Below, piece after piece: positions 22,857 to 30,753 of a stretch of 35,480 bases of DNA (its first letter is position 1; each line of letters starts with the position of its first letter). This DNA is from an uncultured Oribacterium sp. (GTDB taxonomy: Bacteria; Bacillota; Clostridia; Lachnospirales; Lachnospiraceae), in assembly GCA_902485915.1 (NCBI GenBank), contig CABTMH010000031.1, forward strand, positions 1-35,480. The letters are read 5' to 3'. The translations under genes were made by a program, and so were the position numbers. The notes beneath the pieces are model-generated. The model searched no databases and was not told the DNA's origin. It was given only the letters and a program-made list of their open reading frames with translations.

Positions 22857-24263
22857 TTAAACTGGATACGCCTTGTTCTCCTTGTCACCAGCCGTTGCGG
22901 CGAAGCCGGTCTGCTGTGCATCACGGTAAGCAAAGAAATCCTTCGCTACAGCCGGGAAGAGAGCGTAATCAAGTACATCCTCCGGTGTCGGGTTCTTTAC
23001 GAGCTTCTTTGTCTCCTCAGTGAACTGCGCCATCTGCGGAGCGATATGATCTGCAGGACGGTCGGTCATCTGGGTCTCTCCAGCCTTCAGAACCTTCTTC
23101 ATCATCTCCGGATCCATCGGCTTTACTGTACGGCCGAACTCACCGGCAACGAGCTTATGAGACTCCTTCGGAACCATCTTATAGCGCTCGCCGGTCAGGA
23201 CGTTCATAACCGCCTGCGTGCCGACGATCTGAGAAGACGGAGTTACGAGAGGTGGCTCACCGAAGTCCTTACGAACTCTCGGAACCTCCTCGAGAACAGC
23301 GTTCAGCTTATCGATCTGGCCAGCCTTATCAAGCTGAGAGATGAGGTTACTGAGCATACCGCCCGGAACCTGATAACGAAGCGTATTTACGTTTACACCG
23401 AGAACCTTCGTAGAAAGAAGGCCAGACTTCAGGCACTCCTCACGATACGGCTCGAAGTACTTCGAAACCTCGATGAGCTTGTTTACATCGAGACCTGTGT
23501 CGTACTCTGTACCCTCGAACGCCTTCACCATAACATCGGTCGACGGCTGAGATGTACCGAGCGCGAACGGAGTGGAAGCGGTATCGATGATATCTGCACC
23601 AGCCTCTACGCACTTCAGGTAGGTCATGGAAGCCATACCGGAGGTGTAGTGGGTGTGGATCTCGATCGGAAGGGAAGTTCCCTTCTTGAGTGCCTTCACG
23701 AGGTCATAGCCTGCCTGCGGAAGCAGAAGGCCTGCCATATCCTTGATGCAGAGGGAATCTGCGCCGAGGGACTCAACGTCGCGTGCAAGCTTCTCCCAGT
23801 AATCCAGGGTATATGCATCACCCAGTGTATAGCAGAGTGCGATCTGAGCGTGACCGCCCTCCTTCTTGGTTGCCTTTACGGCTGTCTCGAGGTTACGAAT
23901 ATCGTTTAAGCAGTCGAAGATACGGATGATATCGATACCGTTTGCGATGGAACGCTCTACGAAGTTCTCTACGACATCATCTGCATAGTGATTGTAACCG
24001 AGGATGTTCTGGCCTCTGAAGAGCATCTGAAGCTTCGTGTTCTTAAAGTGCTTACGAAGCATACGAAGTCTCTCCCATGGATCCTCCTTCAGGAAACGAA
24101 GGCAGGAATCGAAGGTCGCACCGCCCCAGCACTCGACGGCGTTGTAACCGATCTGATCCATGGTGTCCAGAATCGGCTCCATCTCAGAGCTCGGCATACG
24201 GGTTGCAATTAATGACTGGTGTGCATCACGCAGCACCGTCTCAGTGATTTTTACTTTAGCCAT
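22857..24263 (-). CDS. oadA: Oxaloacetate decarboxylase alpha / transcarboxylase 5S-type carboxyltransferase
   Basis: A 468-residue TIM-barrel carboxyltransferase that moves CO2 between oxaloacetate (or pyruvate) and carboxybiotin. The active-site opening VLRDAHQSLIATRM, the carboxylated-lysine motif CIKDMAGLL and the metal-binding EIHTHYTSGMA are all intact, and the conserved C-terminal PYC_OADA region continues to about residue 440. Unlike many alpha subunits it has no C-terminal biotin domain; the carrier is encoded separately in the same operon. In this it matches the 5S subunit of propionibacterial transcarboxylase. ATG at 24263 follows GAGGAG. It is the last gene, 16 bases after the beta subunit gene. 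Whether it releases CO2 or accepts it cannot be told from sequence. Confidence 0.93.
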   Translation of the reverse strand: MAKVKITETVLRDAHQSLIATRMPSSEMEPILDTMDQIGYNAVECWGGATFDSCLRFLKEDPWERLRMLRKHFKNTKLQMLFRGQNILGYNHYADDVVENFVERSIANGIDIIRIFDCLNDIRNLETAVKATKKEGGHAQIALCYTLGDAYTLDYWEKLARDVESLGADSLCIKDMAGLLLPQAGYDLVKALKKGTSLPIEIHTHYTSGMASMTYLKCVEAGADIIDTASTPFALGTSQPSTDVMVKAFEGTEYDTGLDVNKLIEVSKYFEPYREECLKSGLLSTKVLGVNVNTLRYQVPGGMLSNLISQLDKAGQIDKLNAVLEEVPRVRKDFGEPPLVTPSSQIVGTQAVMNVLTGERYKMVPKESHKLVAGEFGRTVKPMDPEMMKKVLKAGETQMTDRPADHIAPQMAQFTEETKKLVKNPTPEDVLDYALFPAVAKDFFAYRDAQQTGFAATAGDKENKAYPV

Positions 24264-24279
24264 TTTATCTCCTCTTTCA

Positions 24280-25428
24280 TTACTTCACGCCGTAAACAGC
24301 CATGAAGGTACCGGCTGCTACAGCAGTACCGATAACGCCTGCTACGTTCGGGCCCATGGCCTGCATAAGCAGGAAGTTTGTAGGATCAGCCTCAGAAGCA
24401 ACCTTCTGGGATACACGCGCTGCCATCGGAACGGCAGATACACCGGCAGAACCGATGAGCGGGTTGATCTTATGACCGGAAACGACATACATGATCTTAC
24501 CGAGTATAACGCCGGCAGCCGTACCGAACGCGAAGGCGATCAGTCCGAGTGCAACGATCTTCAGGGTATCCAGGTTCAGGAAAGCCTCCGCAGAAGTAGC
24601 ACCACCGACAGACGTACCGAGCATGATAACGACGATATACATCATCGCGTTCGATGCGGTCTCTGTAAGCTGCTTTACGACGCCGGACTCCTTAAACAGG
24701 TTACCGAGCATCAGCATACCTACGAGCGGAGCTGTGGTCGGAAGAAGGATACATACGATGGTCGTAACGATGATCGGGAAGAGAATACGCTCGAGCTTCG
24801 ATACCGGACGAAGCTGTGGCATTCTGGTCTTTCTCTCCTCCTCGGTGGTCAGCGCCTTCATGATCGGCGGCTGAATGATCGGAACGAGGGACATATAGGA
24901 ATATGCCGCAACGGCGATCGGTCCGAGCAGAGAGGTCTGTCCGAGCTTGTTGCACAGGAAGATGGAGGTAGGTCCATCGGCTCCACCGATGATGGAGATG
25001 GCTGCCGCAGCGGCTCCGTTGAAGCCCATGAAAATCGCCATGAAATAAGCGGCATAAATACCAAACTGGGCAGCAGCGCCGAGCAGGAAGGTGATCGGGT
25101 TTGCAATCAGCGGGGAGAAGTCGGTCTGTGCGCCTACACCCATGAAGATCAGGGACGGAAGAATCGTCCACTCATCCAGATGGAAGAAGTACCAAAGCAG
25201 TCCGCCTGTTCCATTGATGGAATCCTCCGGGCTCAGCATGATGTCCGGATAGATATTTACGAGCAGCATACCGAAGGCGATCGGAACCAGAAGAAGTGGC
25301 TCGAAGCCCTTGGCGATGGCAAGATACAGGAAGATGAATGCGACGATGATCATCAGCACATTTCCCCATGTCATGCTTACGAATGCTGTCTGCTGGAGCA
25401 GGTTTGTTAAGGTTTCTAATATATTCAT
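24280..25428 (-). CDS. oadB: Sodium-translocating decarboxylase beta subunit
   Basis: A 382-residue integral membrane protein of the OadB/MmdB/GcdB family, which decarboxylates carboxybiotin and pumps sodium ions outward. About nine to eleven hydrophobic segments span it. The family motif GGADGPTSIFLCNKL contains the Asp essential for sodium transport in characterised members, and the later region GTSVGGATSAEAFL and the C-terminal NVAGVIGTAVAAG are typical. Length is usual for Firmicutes members. Start at 25428, with GGAGG 12 bases upstream, a longish spacing but the only good site. It sits between the biotin carrier and the alpha-type subunit, so it should complete a membrane pump complex. 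Confidence 0.95.
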   Translation of the reverse strand: MNILETLTNLLQQTAFVSMTWGNVLMIIVAFIFLYLAIAKGFEPLLLVPIAFGMLLVNIYPDIMLSPEDSINGTGGLLWYFFHLDEWTILPSLIFMGVGAQTDFSPLIANPITFLLGAAAQFGIYAAYFMAIFMGFNGAAAAAISIIGGADGPTSIFLCNKLGQTSLLGPIAVAAYSYMSLVPIIQPPIMKALTTEEERKTRMPQLRPVSKLERILFPIIVTTIVCILLPTTAPLVGMLMLGNLFKESGVVKQLTETASNAMMYIVVIMLGTSVGGATSAEAFLNLDTLKIVALGLIAFAFGTAAGVILGKIMYVVSGHKINPLIGSAGVSAVPMAARVSQKVASEADPTNFLLMQAMGPNVAGVIGTAVAAGTFMAVYGVK

Positions 25429-25490
25429 ATGTTTTTATAACCTCCAGTACAGCAAAATCAAATCAACACTTGTAACGATCTGATCTGAGA

Positions 25491-25856
25491 TCAGTTCAGA
25501 GTTGCAAGTGTTGCACCTGACTCTACTGAATCACCGACGGAAACGTTGATGGAAGCTACGGTGCCATCCTGAGGAGCGACGATATCGTTCTCCATCTTCA
25601 TCGCCTCAAGTACGAGGATCACATCACCGCTCTTTACAACATCGCCGACGTTCTTCTTTACTGCGAGGATCTTACCCGGCATCGGGGACTCTACCTTGAT
25701 GCCACCCTGAGCGCCTGCAGGTGCTGCGGCTGGAGCCGGAGCGGCTGCTGGTGCTGCTGCAGGAGCAGCTGCCTTCGGTGCAGATGCTACGCTGCCACCC
25801 TCTTCTACGGTTACGTCATAAGCGACGCCATTTACGGTAATAGTATATTTCTTCAT
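25491..25856 (-). CDS. Biotin carboxyl carrier protein
   Basis: A 121-residue biotin carrier. Residues 1-22 form a small beta element (KKYTITVNGVAYDVTVEEGG) as in 1.3S and GcdC/MmdC carriers. An Ala/Pro swinging linker (26-50) and the biotinyl domain (52-121) follow. Lys87 in EAMKMEN is the biotin attachment site. It shuttles the carboxyl group between the two carboxyltransferases and the membrane beta subunit. The biotinyl domain is nearly identical to the one at the end of the next gene upstream, pointing to recent duplication. Start ATG at 25856 with GAGAGG. Confidence 0.95.
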   Translation of the reverse strand: MKKYTITVNGVAYDVTVEEGGSVASAPKAAAPAAAPAAAPAPAAAPAGAQGGIKVESPMPGKILAVKKNVGDVVKSGDVILVLEAMKMENDIVAPQDGTVASINVSVGDSVESGATLATLN

Positions 25857-25894
25857 CTTAATACCTCTCGAATTCTAAAGGGCTATCGCCCATC

Positions 25895-27022
25895 TCAGTT
25901 TAATGTTGCAAGTGTTGCGCCAGACTCTACAGAATCGCCGACGGAAACATTGACGGAAGCTACGGTACCATCCTGTGGAGCTACGATCTCGTTCTCCATC
26001 TTCATCACCTCGAGGATGAGGATGACGTCACCACTCTTTACAGTGTCGCCGACGCTCTTCTTTACAGCGAGGATCTTACCTGGCATCGGGGACTCCACCT
26101 TTACAGATCCCTGTGCGCCTGCAGGTGCTGCGGCCGGAGCCGGAGCGGCTGCTGCGACTGGTGCGGCAGCGGGTGCTACGGAGGTAACAACCGGTGCAGA
26201 AGCTGCGGTTTCAGAAGCGGCCGGTGCGAAGCTGCGTGAACGAAGTGGGCGTACGAAGAGACCATTCTGAAGTGTCGGTCCCGGTACGAATCCGTTGTCA
26301 CCCTGCTCACCTGCGGTATCTGCCTCATACGCAGCGATCGCTGCAGCGATGACAGCCTGCATCACATCGTCCTGCTTTGCAGCTGGTGCCGGCGCTGCGG
26401 CCTTCGGTGCCGGTGCGGAAGCCTTCGGTGCCTCTGCCGGTGCCTTCTGGCCCTTCATCTTCTTCTCAAATACGCTGATGTACTTGAACATGGAGATCAC
26501 CCATGCGATGAAGATGAGAACACAGAATACGGTGCCCATACCGACGAGAAGGTTAGCGCCTGCATCCGTCATCTGCTCAGCGAGTGAGTAGTGCGGCTCG
26601 AAGGTCATCTCCGTCGTCTTACCGGTCATCTCGTTGAGACCGAGGGTAAGCTTCAGGGTTCTCTTCTCAAAAGTTGAATTAATTTCGATGGAATAGCCAT
26701 CATCTGTCTTGGATGCAACTGCATCGTCTACACTGACGAAGGCACCGAGACGATCCTTATCGTTCAGATAATTGGTAAGGCCGTTGTAGGTGATTTCATC
26801 CTTTGTCTTGTATGCGGACTGGATCTGAGACTCGATCTCAGCATCGCTCAGAGCATAGATGCTCTGCTCCGCATACTGCTTTGCCTGCTCCTCAAGTGCG
26901 GACTTTACGGATGGGTCGATCGGCTCAACCGTGTCCTTCGATGAGTTTCCGCAAGCTGCCAGTGTAAGAACGGAAAGTGCAAGAGCAAAACAGAGAGCAG
27001 CTTTTCTAAACCACTGTTTCAT
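25895..27022 (-). CDS. OadG-like lipoprotein subunit fused to a second biotinyl domain
   Basis: A 375-residue chimera. A lipoprotein signal with LTLAAC (Cys24) leads to an extracytoplasmic domain (25 to about 150). One transmembrane helix (about 156-180; LVGMGTVFCVLIFIAWVISMF) has the short OadG-type cytoplasmic continuation. An Ala/Pro-rich linker with a short helix (DDVMQAVIAAAIAAYEAD) follows. A further Pro/Ala linker then connects to a complete biotinyl domain with Lys341 in EVMKMEN. Val replaces the usual Ala before Met-Lys, a change also found in functional eukaryotic acetyl-CoA carboxylases. OadG-type subunits normally assemble and anchor the pump. I start at 27022, right after GAGGAG, not at the ATG at 27037 that overlaps the upstream stop. 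Confidence 0.88.
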   Translation of the reverse strand: MKQWFRKAALCFALALSVLTLAACGNSSKDTVEPIDPSVKSALEEQAKQYAEQSIYALSDAEIESQIQSAYKTKDEITYNGLTNYLNDKDRLGAFVSVDDAVASKTDDGYSIEINSTFEKRTLKLTLGLNEMTGKTTEMTFEPHYSLAEQMTDAGANLLVGMGTVFCVLIFIAWVISMFKYISVFEKKMKGQKAPAEAPKASAPAPKAAAPAPAAKQDDVMQAVIAAAIAAYEADTAGEQGDNGFVPGPTLQNGLFVRPLRSRSFAPAASETAASAPVVTSVAPAAAPVAAAAPAPAAAPAGAQGSVKVESPMPGKILAVKKSVGDTVKSGDVILILEVMKMENEIVAPQDGTVASVNVSVGDSVESGATLATLN

Positions 27023-27036
27023 TCTGTCTCCTCTCA

Positions 27037-28392
27037 TTAAACGGTGCCACTCTTCTTGTCAGGTCTGTATACGCTCTTATAGCCGAGCATCTGAAGTGCA
27101 GCTGCGATTCTCTGTCTGGTCTCCTCTGGAGCGATGACCTCATCGACATAGCCGCGCTTTGCAGCAGCGAGTGCCGTATTCTCGGAAGCGAACTTCTTCT
27201 CTGCCTCTGCATCGCCGTCAGCGACGACCTTTGCAGCCTGTACAGCGTCCATAACACCGATCTTTGAGTTGTTAAATGCATAAACCACGTCAGCGCCGAG
27301 CGCCTTTGCACCGAAGCTGAGACCTGCGGTACCGAGTGCGTTCTTTACAACCGTGATCATCGGAACATCTGCGTTTGCATACGCATACGCGAGCTTGGCA
27401 GCAGAGGTCGGCATATGGCTCTCTGTGCACTCTGTATTCTTGTAGGAAGTCACGTCAACGACCGTGATGACTGGAAGGTCATAAGCATTGGCGAAGGTAA
27501 CCAGCTTGGCCGCCTTCTCTGCGCCCTTCCATGTAAGTGCCTGCTCCTTGTTTGCGACGATGGCAACCGTCTCGCCACCGATCTGTGCAAAGCCGGTTAC
27601 GACATCATGGGAATAGCCCTTCTTGGTCTCGATAAATACACCATTATCTGCGAGCTGCTGTACAGCCTCGTCTGCAGACAGGGTATCGAAGCCGGTTACG
27701 GCACGGTTCAGATCATCGATGCACTCGTCGAGTACGCCGCCGTCCTCACAGTTGCCCGGAAGTACGGAAACGACCTTACGGATCTGAGCGAAAACCTCAT
27801 CCTCTGTGCCATCGAAGTCTACGAGACCATACTCCTCGCGCTTTGCAGCCTTTGCGATCGCATCGTCCTTGTTACCGAGAACTGCATCCGGAGCATTGAC
27901 ATATGCCTTTGCGCCCTCTGCCATCAGTACGTAATCGGAAAGACCTGCGAGAACGGTAAGTCCGCCACCACAGTTTCCGAAGATGGCTGTGATCTGTGGA
28001 ATCTGACCACTGGCGAGGGTCTGCTTCTTGTAGATACGGCCGAGACCGAAAAGTGCGTCGTTTGCCTCCTCGAGACGTACGCCGGTGCAATCGAGAAGAG
28101 CGATGACCGGAGCCTGATTCTTCATGGCCATAGAATAGATGCTGGCGATCTTTCTCGCATGCATCTCACCGATGGAACCGCCCAGAACAGCAGCGTCCTG
28201 TGCATATACATACACGAGGTTGCCGTCGATGGTTCCATAACCGGTAACAACACCGTCAGATGGTGCCTTCTTCTCAGCCATGTTGAAGTCTGTTGATCTT
28301 GCTTCTACAAGACGGCCAACTTCAACGAAGCTGAATTCATCGAGCAGTGACTGAATTCTCGTCAGAGCGGATGATGTCGACTGATTATCCAT
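27037..28392 (-). CDS. Acyl-CoA carboxyltransferase-type subunit (MmdA/12S-like)
   Basis: A 451-residue crotonase-fold carboxyltransferase related to methylmalonyl-CoA decarboxylase alpha and the 12S subunit of transcarboxylase. The N-terminal half contains YAQDAAVLGGSIGEMHARKI and the oxyanion-hole region GNCGGGLTVLAGLSDYVLM. The C-terminal half contains KNALGTAGLSFGAKALGADVVYAF, GVMDAVQAAKVV and AAKRGYVDEVIAPEETR. It is about 60 residues shorter than typical MmdA. The usual SGGAR-IQEG segment is replaced by DCTGVRLEEA, so the acyl-CoA substrate is uncertain. ATG at 28392 follows GGAGG. It is first in the five-gene operon, behind a good promoter. Confidence 0.88.
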   Translation of the reverse strand: MDNQSTSSALTRIQSLLDEFSFVEVGRLVEARSTDFNMAEKKAPSDGVVTGYGTIDGNLVYVYAQDAAVLGGSIGEMHARKIASIYSMAMKNQAPVIALLDCTGVRLEEANDALFGLGRIYKKQTLASGQIPQITAIFGNCGGGLTVLAGLSDYVLMAEGAKAYVNAPDAVLGNKDDAIAKAAKREEYGLVDFDGTEDEVFAQIRKVVSVLPGNCEDGGVLDECIDDLNRAVTGFDTLSADEAVQQLADNGVFIETKKGYSHDVVTGFAQIGGETVAIVANKEQALTWKGAEKAAKLVTFANAYDLPVITVVDVTSYKNTECTESHMPTSAAKLAYAYANADVPMITVVKNALGTAGLSFGAKALGADVVYAFNNSKIGVMDAVQAAKVVADGDAEAEKKFASENTALAAAKRGYVDEVIAPEETRQRIAAALQMLGYKSVYRPDKKSGTV

Positions 28393-28452
28393 TTTTTATC
28401 CTCCATTTCGTATCTAAACAAAGGGAAAAAATCCCCGGTTTATGACGTTTAT

Positions 28453-28481
28453 ATTGTATATGAAGCACATTTATAATTCAA
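28453..28481 (-). promoter_or_regulatory. Sigma-A-type promoter of the decarboxylase operon
   Basis: Minus strand TTGAAT (28476-28481), 17-base spacer, TACAAT (28453-28458). It would give a leader of about 55 bases before the first start codon. Confidence 0.8.
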
Positions 28482-28526
28482 CCCGAAATGGGTGCTTTTT
28501 TCAAACTTTGTGAAAGTAATATCATG

Positions 28527-28581
28527 TATAATGCTGACATTATAACCCCGAGAATATAGGGTTTATAAGGATTTCCTTATA
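28527..28581. promoter_or_regulatory. Pair of 18-bp palindromes upstream of the decarboxylase promoter
   Basis: TATAATG/CATTATA (28527-28533 with 28538-28544, 4-base spacer) and TATAAGGA/TCCTTATA (28564-28571 with 28574-28581, 2-base spacer) are both perfect inverted repeats of 18 bases. They lie 46 and 83 bases upstream of the -35 box. They could be operators or activator sites; they do not match the FapR consensus as I know it. Confidence 0.45.
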
Positions 28582-28738
28582 CAATCATAGCTTTTCCACA
28601 ACTACAGAGACAGTTTTTCCACTCTTTGAAATGAAATTTATTTTCATTTTCAGTGGTTTTACCGTTCTGTTTTTCATCATACGTCCCGAGCAGTGAACGC
28701 GGCATGATGCCGGTGCTCTTTCTGCTCGCTGTGCCTTT

Positions 28739-30124
28739 TCATACGAAGCGCAGTCCCTTCGGAAAATGATTCTTCACCTGTCCGTTCACCAGCTTCCCGA
28801 GTCCGAGGGCGACGCCGTCTGCACAGACGATGCACCAGCCCTTTCCGCCGACGCCCTCCGGTGTCGTGATCTGCAGTCCGCGAAGATACTGATCGATGCG
28901 CGGATCCGTCGACGGATAGCTGCAGCACTCGAGACCGAACCGGCGAAGCCCGGCGGCATCCGCCGGATTCAGTACATGGCTCAGCGCATGTGCGGGCTCC
29001 GTCCGATTCCGGAGACTCGTTTCCGACTGAATGCCGGCTCGGAGACAGCGCAAGCCGCGAAGCTCCGGCAGCATCGATGGTACGAGATACCCCTGGTCCT
29101 TCACCTGCTGCCTTCTGTAGTCCTTCTCCTCGATTGGTCGATCCGGTCCCGACGTGGCCATCCCATACTGCTTCTCCAGTGCAGCCAGCGGATCGCTGCC
29201 GGCCTTTCGGAAGATCGCCATATAGTGTCCCTCACCAGGCTCCCGGTGTGGCCACACACGCTTCTCGTAGAGGAGACTCAGCTCCGGGAAGGATGTGAGG
29301 AGATAATCCCGTATATCCTCATCTTCTTCCTTTTCGAAGGTACAGGTACTGTAGGCGAGGATCCCGCCCGGTGCCAGCATGCGATATGCGTTTGCCGTGA
29401 TCTCCCGCTGACGCTCCGCACACATGCGGACATTCTCTGGAGACCACTCTGTGATCGCCGTATCATCCTTTCGAAACATGCCTTCTCCAGAGCACGGCGC
29501 ATCGACGAGCACCCTCGTGAAAAACTCCGGAAAATGATCTGCGATTTTCCCTGTATCCTCGTTCAGTACGGCTGCGTTCCGTATGCCCATACGTTCGATG
29601 TTTGAGCTCAGTGTACGGGCACGCAGGGCGATGTACTCGTTCGAAATCAGGAAGCCACCGGCATCGGCCGACAGGAGATCCGCAGCCTGTGTCGATTTTC
29701 CGCCCGGGCTCGCACAGAGGTCGATCACCCGGTCGAAGGGACGGATCTGCATATGCTGTACGACCTGCATCGCCTCCGGTCCCTGGATATAGTAGAGCCC
29801 GGCTTCATGATATGGATGCTTTCCCGGACGGATACCGATGGACTCCAGATAGCGGTCATCGAGATAGAAGGACGCATACATCGTCTGTCCATGGAAGGAG
29901 ATCCTGCTGCTCTCCGGCATCGGCTCGAGATGCCAGTCCGAGACGAGCTTCGCGTAGCGGATCGCCTCCGGATGTCCGCTCTCCTCGAGCTCCATCAGCT
30001 TATGAAGATTCAGCCTCAGCCCGCGGACGGCCGGCCTCTCGAAGCTCTCGAGAAATGCGTCATATTCCTCCTCTGAAAGAAGGGCTTTCATACGGGTACA
30101 GAACTCCGCCGGTAATTGCTTCAT
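28739..30124 (-). CDS. RsmF/NOL1-NOP2-Sun-type RNA m5C methyltransferase
   Basis: A 461-residue SAM-dependent RNA cytosine-C5 methyltransferase. The SAM-binding motif I region is DRVIDLCASPGGKSTQ. Motif IV LVDAPCSGEGMFRKD and motif VI YSTCTFEKEED each carry one of the paired cysteines used in catalysis and product release. A C-terminal part (LRAGIQSETSLRN onward, ending VNGQVKNHFPKGLR) matches the RNA-binding PUA-like tail found in RsmF-type Firmicutes enzymes. The likely substrate is 16S rRNA, but the exact cytosine cannot be assigned. I start at 30124, where ATG follows GGAGG; the GTG 4 codons upstream overlaps that site. It lies 70 bases beyond the DUF6465-like gene and its terminator. Confidence 0.92.
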   Translation of the reverse strand: MKQLPAEFCTRMKALLSEEEYDAFLESFERPAVRGLRLNLHKLMELEESGHPEAIRYAKLVSDWHLEPMPESSRISFHGQTMYASFYLDDRYLESIGIRPGKHPYHEAGLYYIQGPEAMQVVQHMQIRPFDRVIDLCASPGGKSTQAADLLSADAGGFLISNEYIALRARTLSSNIERMGIRNAAVLNEDTGKIADHFPEFFTRVLVDAPCSGEGMFRKDDTAITEWSPENVRMCAERQREITANAYRMLAPGGILAYSTCTFEKEEDEDIRDYLLTSFPELSLLYEKRVWPHREPGEGHYMAIFRKAGSDPLAALEKQYGMATSGPDRPIEEKDYRRQQVKDQGYLVPSMLPELRGLRCLRAGIQSETSLRNRTEPAHALSHVLNPADAAGLRRFGLECCSYPSTDPRIDQYLRGLQITTPEGVGGKGWCIVCADGVALGLGKLVNGQVKNHFPKGLRFV

Positions 30125-30140
30125 ATTTACCTCCACTCAT

Positions 30141-30175
30141 GAAAAAGAACGATTCACCCTTCGATGAATCGTTCT
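30141..30175 (-). terminator. Intrinsic terminator after the DUF6465-like gene
   Basis: AGAACGATTCA (30146-30156) and TGAATCGTTCT (30165-30175) form a perfect 11-bp stem with an 8-base loop, followed on the minus strand by TTTTTC. The methyltransferase start is just 17 bases beyond, so it is made from readthrough or an unseen promoter. Confidence 0.85.
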
Positions 30176-30194
30176 CTATGATCGAAATGCTGAA

Positions 30195-30647
30195 TTACAG
30201 GTTCACTCTGTACTCCGGCTTGCCCTCACCATCTACGGTGAAGTATGCAGCCTGATCGTTTACGTTGATGTAAACATGCACATCCTTGACATCCTTCTTA
30301 ATCTTCTCAGCCGCCTTCTGTGCGTCTGCGACGATCTTCGCAGGGTCGAAATCTCTGCCATCGATCTGTAATGTAACAGCTGTCTTCACTTCTGCCTTCA
30401 CCGGAGCGGTCTTCACTGCCGGCTTCTTCCCTTCTGTCTTCTTCGCTGGAGCTGTCTTCTTCACTGGAGCGGTCTTCTTCGGAGCGGCTTCCTTCTTCGG
30501 AGCCTCTTCCTTAACTGCTTCCTTTGCAGGAGTGGCCTTCTTCTCAGCAGCCTTCGCAGTCTCTGCTACAGCCTTCTTGATCTCAGCGAAAGACTCCTTC
30601 AGAGCTGCATCCTTCTTTATTTCTGTAGCCTTTGTCTTCTTCTCCAT
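30195..30647 (-). CDS. DUF6465-like protein with a basic, Ala/Lys/Pro-rich N-terminus
   Basis: A 150-residue protein in two parts. Residues 1 to about 85 are Lys/Ala/Glu/Pro-rich with repeats such as KKTAPVKKTAPAKKT, much like the tails of histone H1-type bacterial proteins. Residues 88-150 form a small ordered domain (VTLQIDGRDFDPAKIVADAQ, VHVYINVNDQAAYFTVDGEG) that resembles DUF6465 of Lachnospiraceae. The tail suggests binding to nucleic acid or another polyanion, but that is inference. It is monocistronic, with a consensus promoter and strong terminator, so it is probably abundant. ATG at 30647 follows AAGGAG. Confidence 0.8.
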   Translation of the reverse strand: MEKKTKATEIKKDAALKESFAEIKKAVAETAKAAEKKATPAKEAVKEEAPKKEAAPKKTAPVKKTAPAKKTEGKKPAVKTAPVKAEVKTAVTLQIDGRDFDPAKIVADAQKAAEKIKKDVKDVHVYINVNDQAAYFTVDGEGKPEYRVNL

Positions 30648-30697
30648 TTGATTATCTCCTTCTAAAAAAACTATAAAAAAATATTTAATTTTTAAGA

Positions 30698-30726
30698 ATT
30701 ATATTTCGTACCATCTGATTTGTCAA
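30698..30726 (-). promoter_or_regulatory. Perfect-consensus sigma-A promoter of the DUF6465-like gene
   Basis: Minus strand TTGACA (30721-30726), 17-base spacer, TATAAT (30698-30703): identical to consensus at both hexamers. The leader between it and the start codon is very A/U-rich with two runs of seven T. Confidence 0.93.
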
Positions 30727-30753
30727 TGTATTCGCCGGGAAGCCTGCCTGTAT

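Larger units (their letters stand above)
28393..28738. other. Upstream region of the decarboxylase operon
   Basis: This 346-base AT-rich gap has no gene. It holds the promoter (28453-28481), two perfect 18-bp palindromes (28527-28544 and 28564-28581), and a long AT-rich stem-loop (28619-28656) bounded by CCACT/AGTGG. The last lies about 80 bases past the methyltransferase stop but has no T-run on the minus strand, so it is not an ordinary terminator for that gene. Confidence 0.6.

Noticed and set aside
22833..23909. 358-codon plus-strand frame
   Set aside because: Antisense of the oxaloacetate decarboxylase alpha-type gene. It also begins inside the operon's terminator region.
25441..25490. 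An extra small gene between the biotin carrier and beta subunit
   Set aside because: Too short, with no start plus binding site apart from that of the beta subunit.
28619..28656. Calling the AT-rich stem a terminator of the methyltransferase gene
   Set aside because: On the minus strand the stem is followed by A residues, not T residues.
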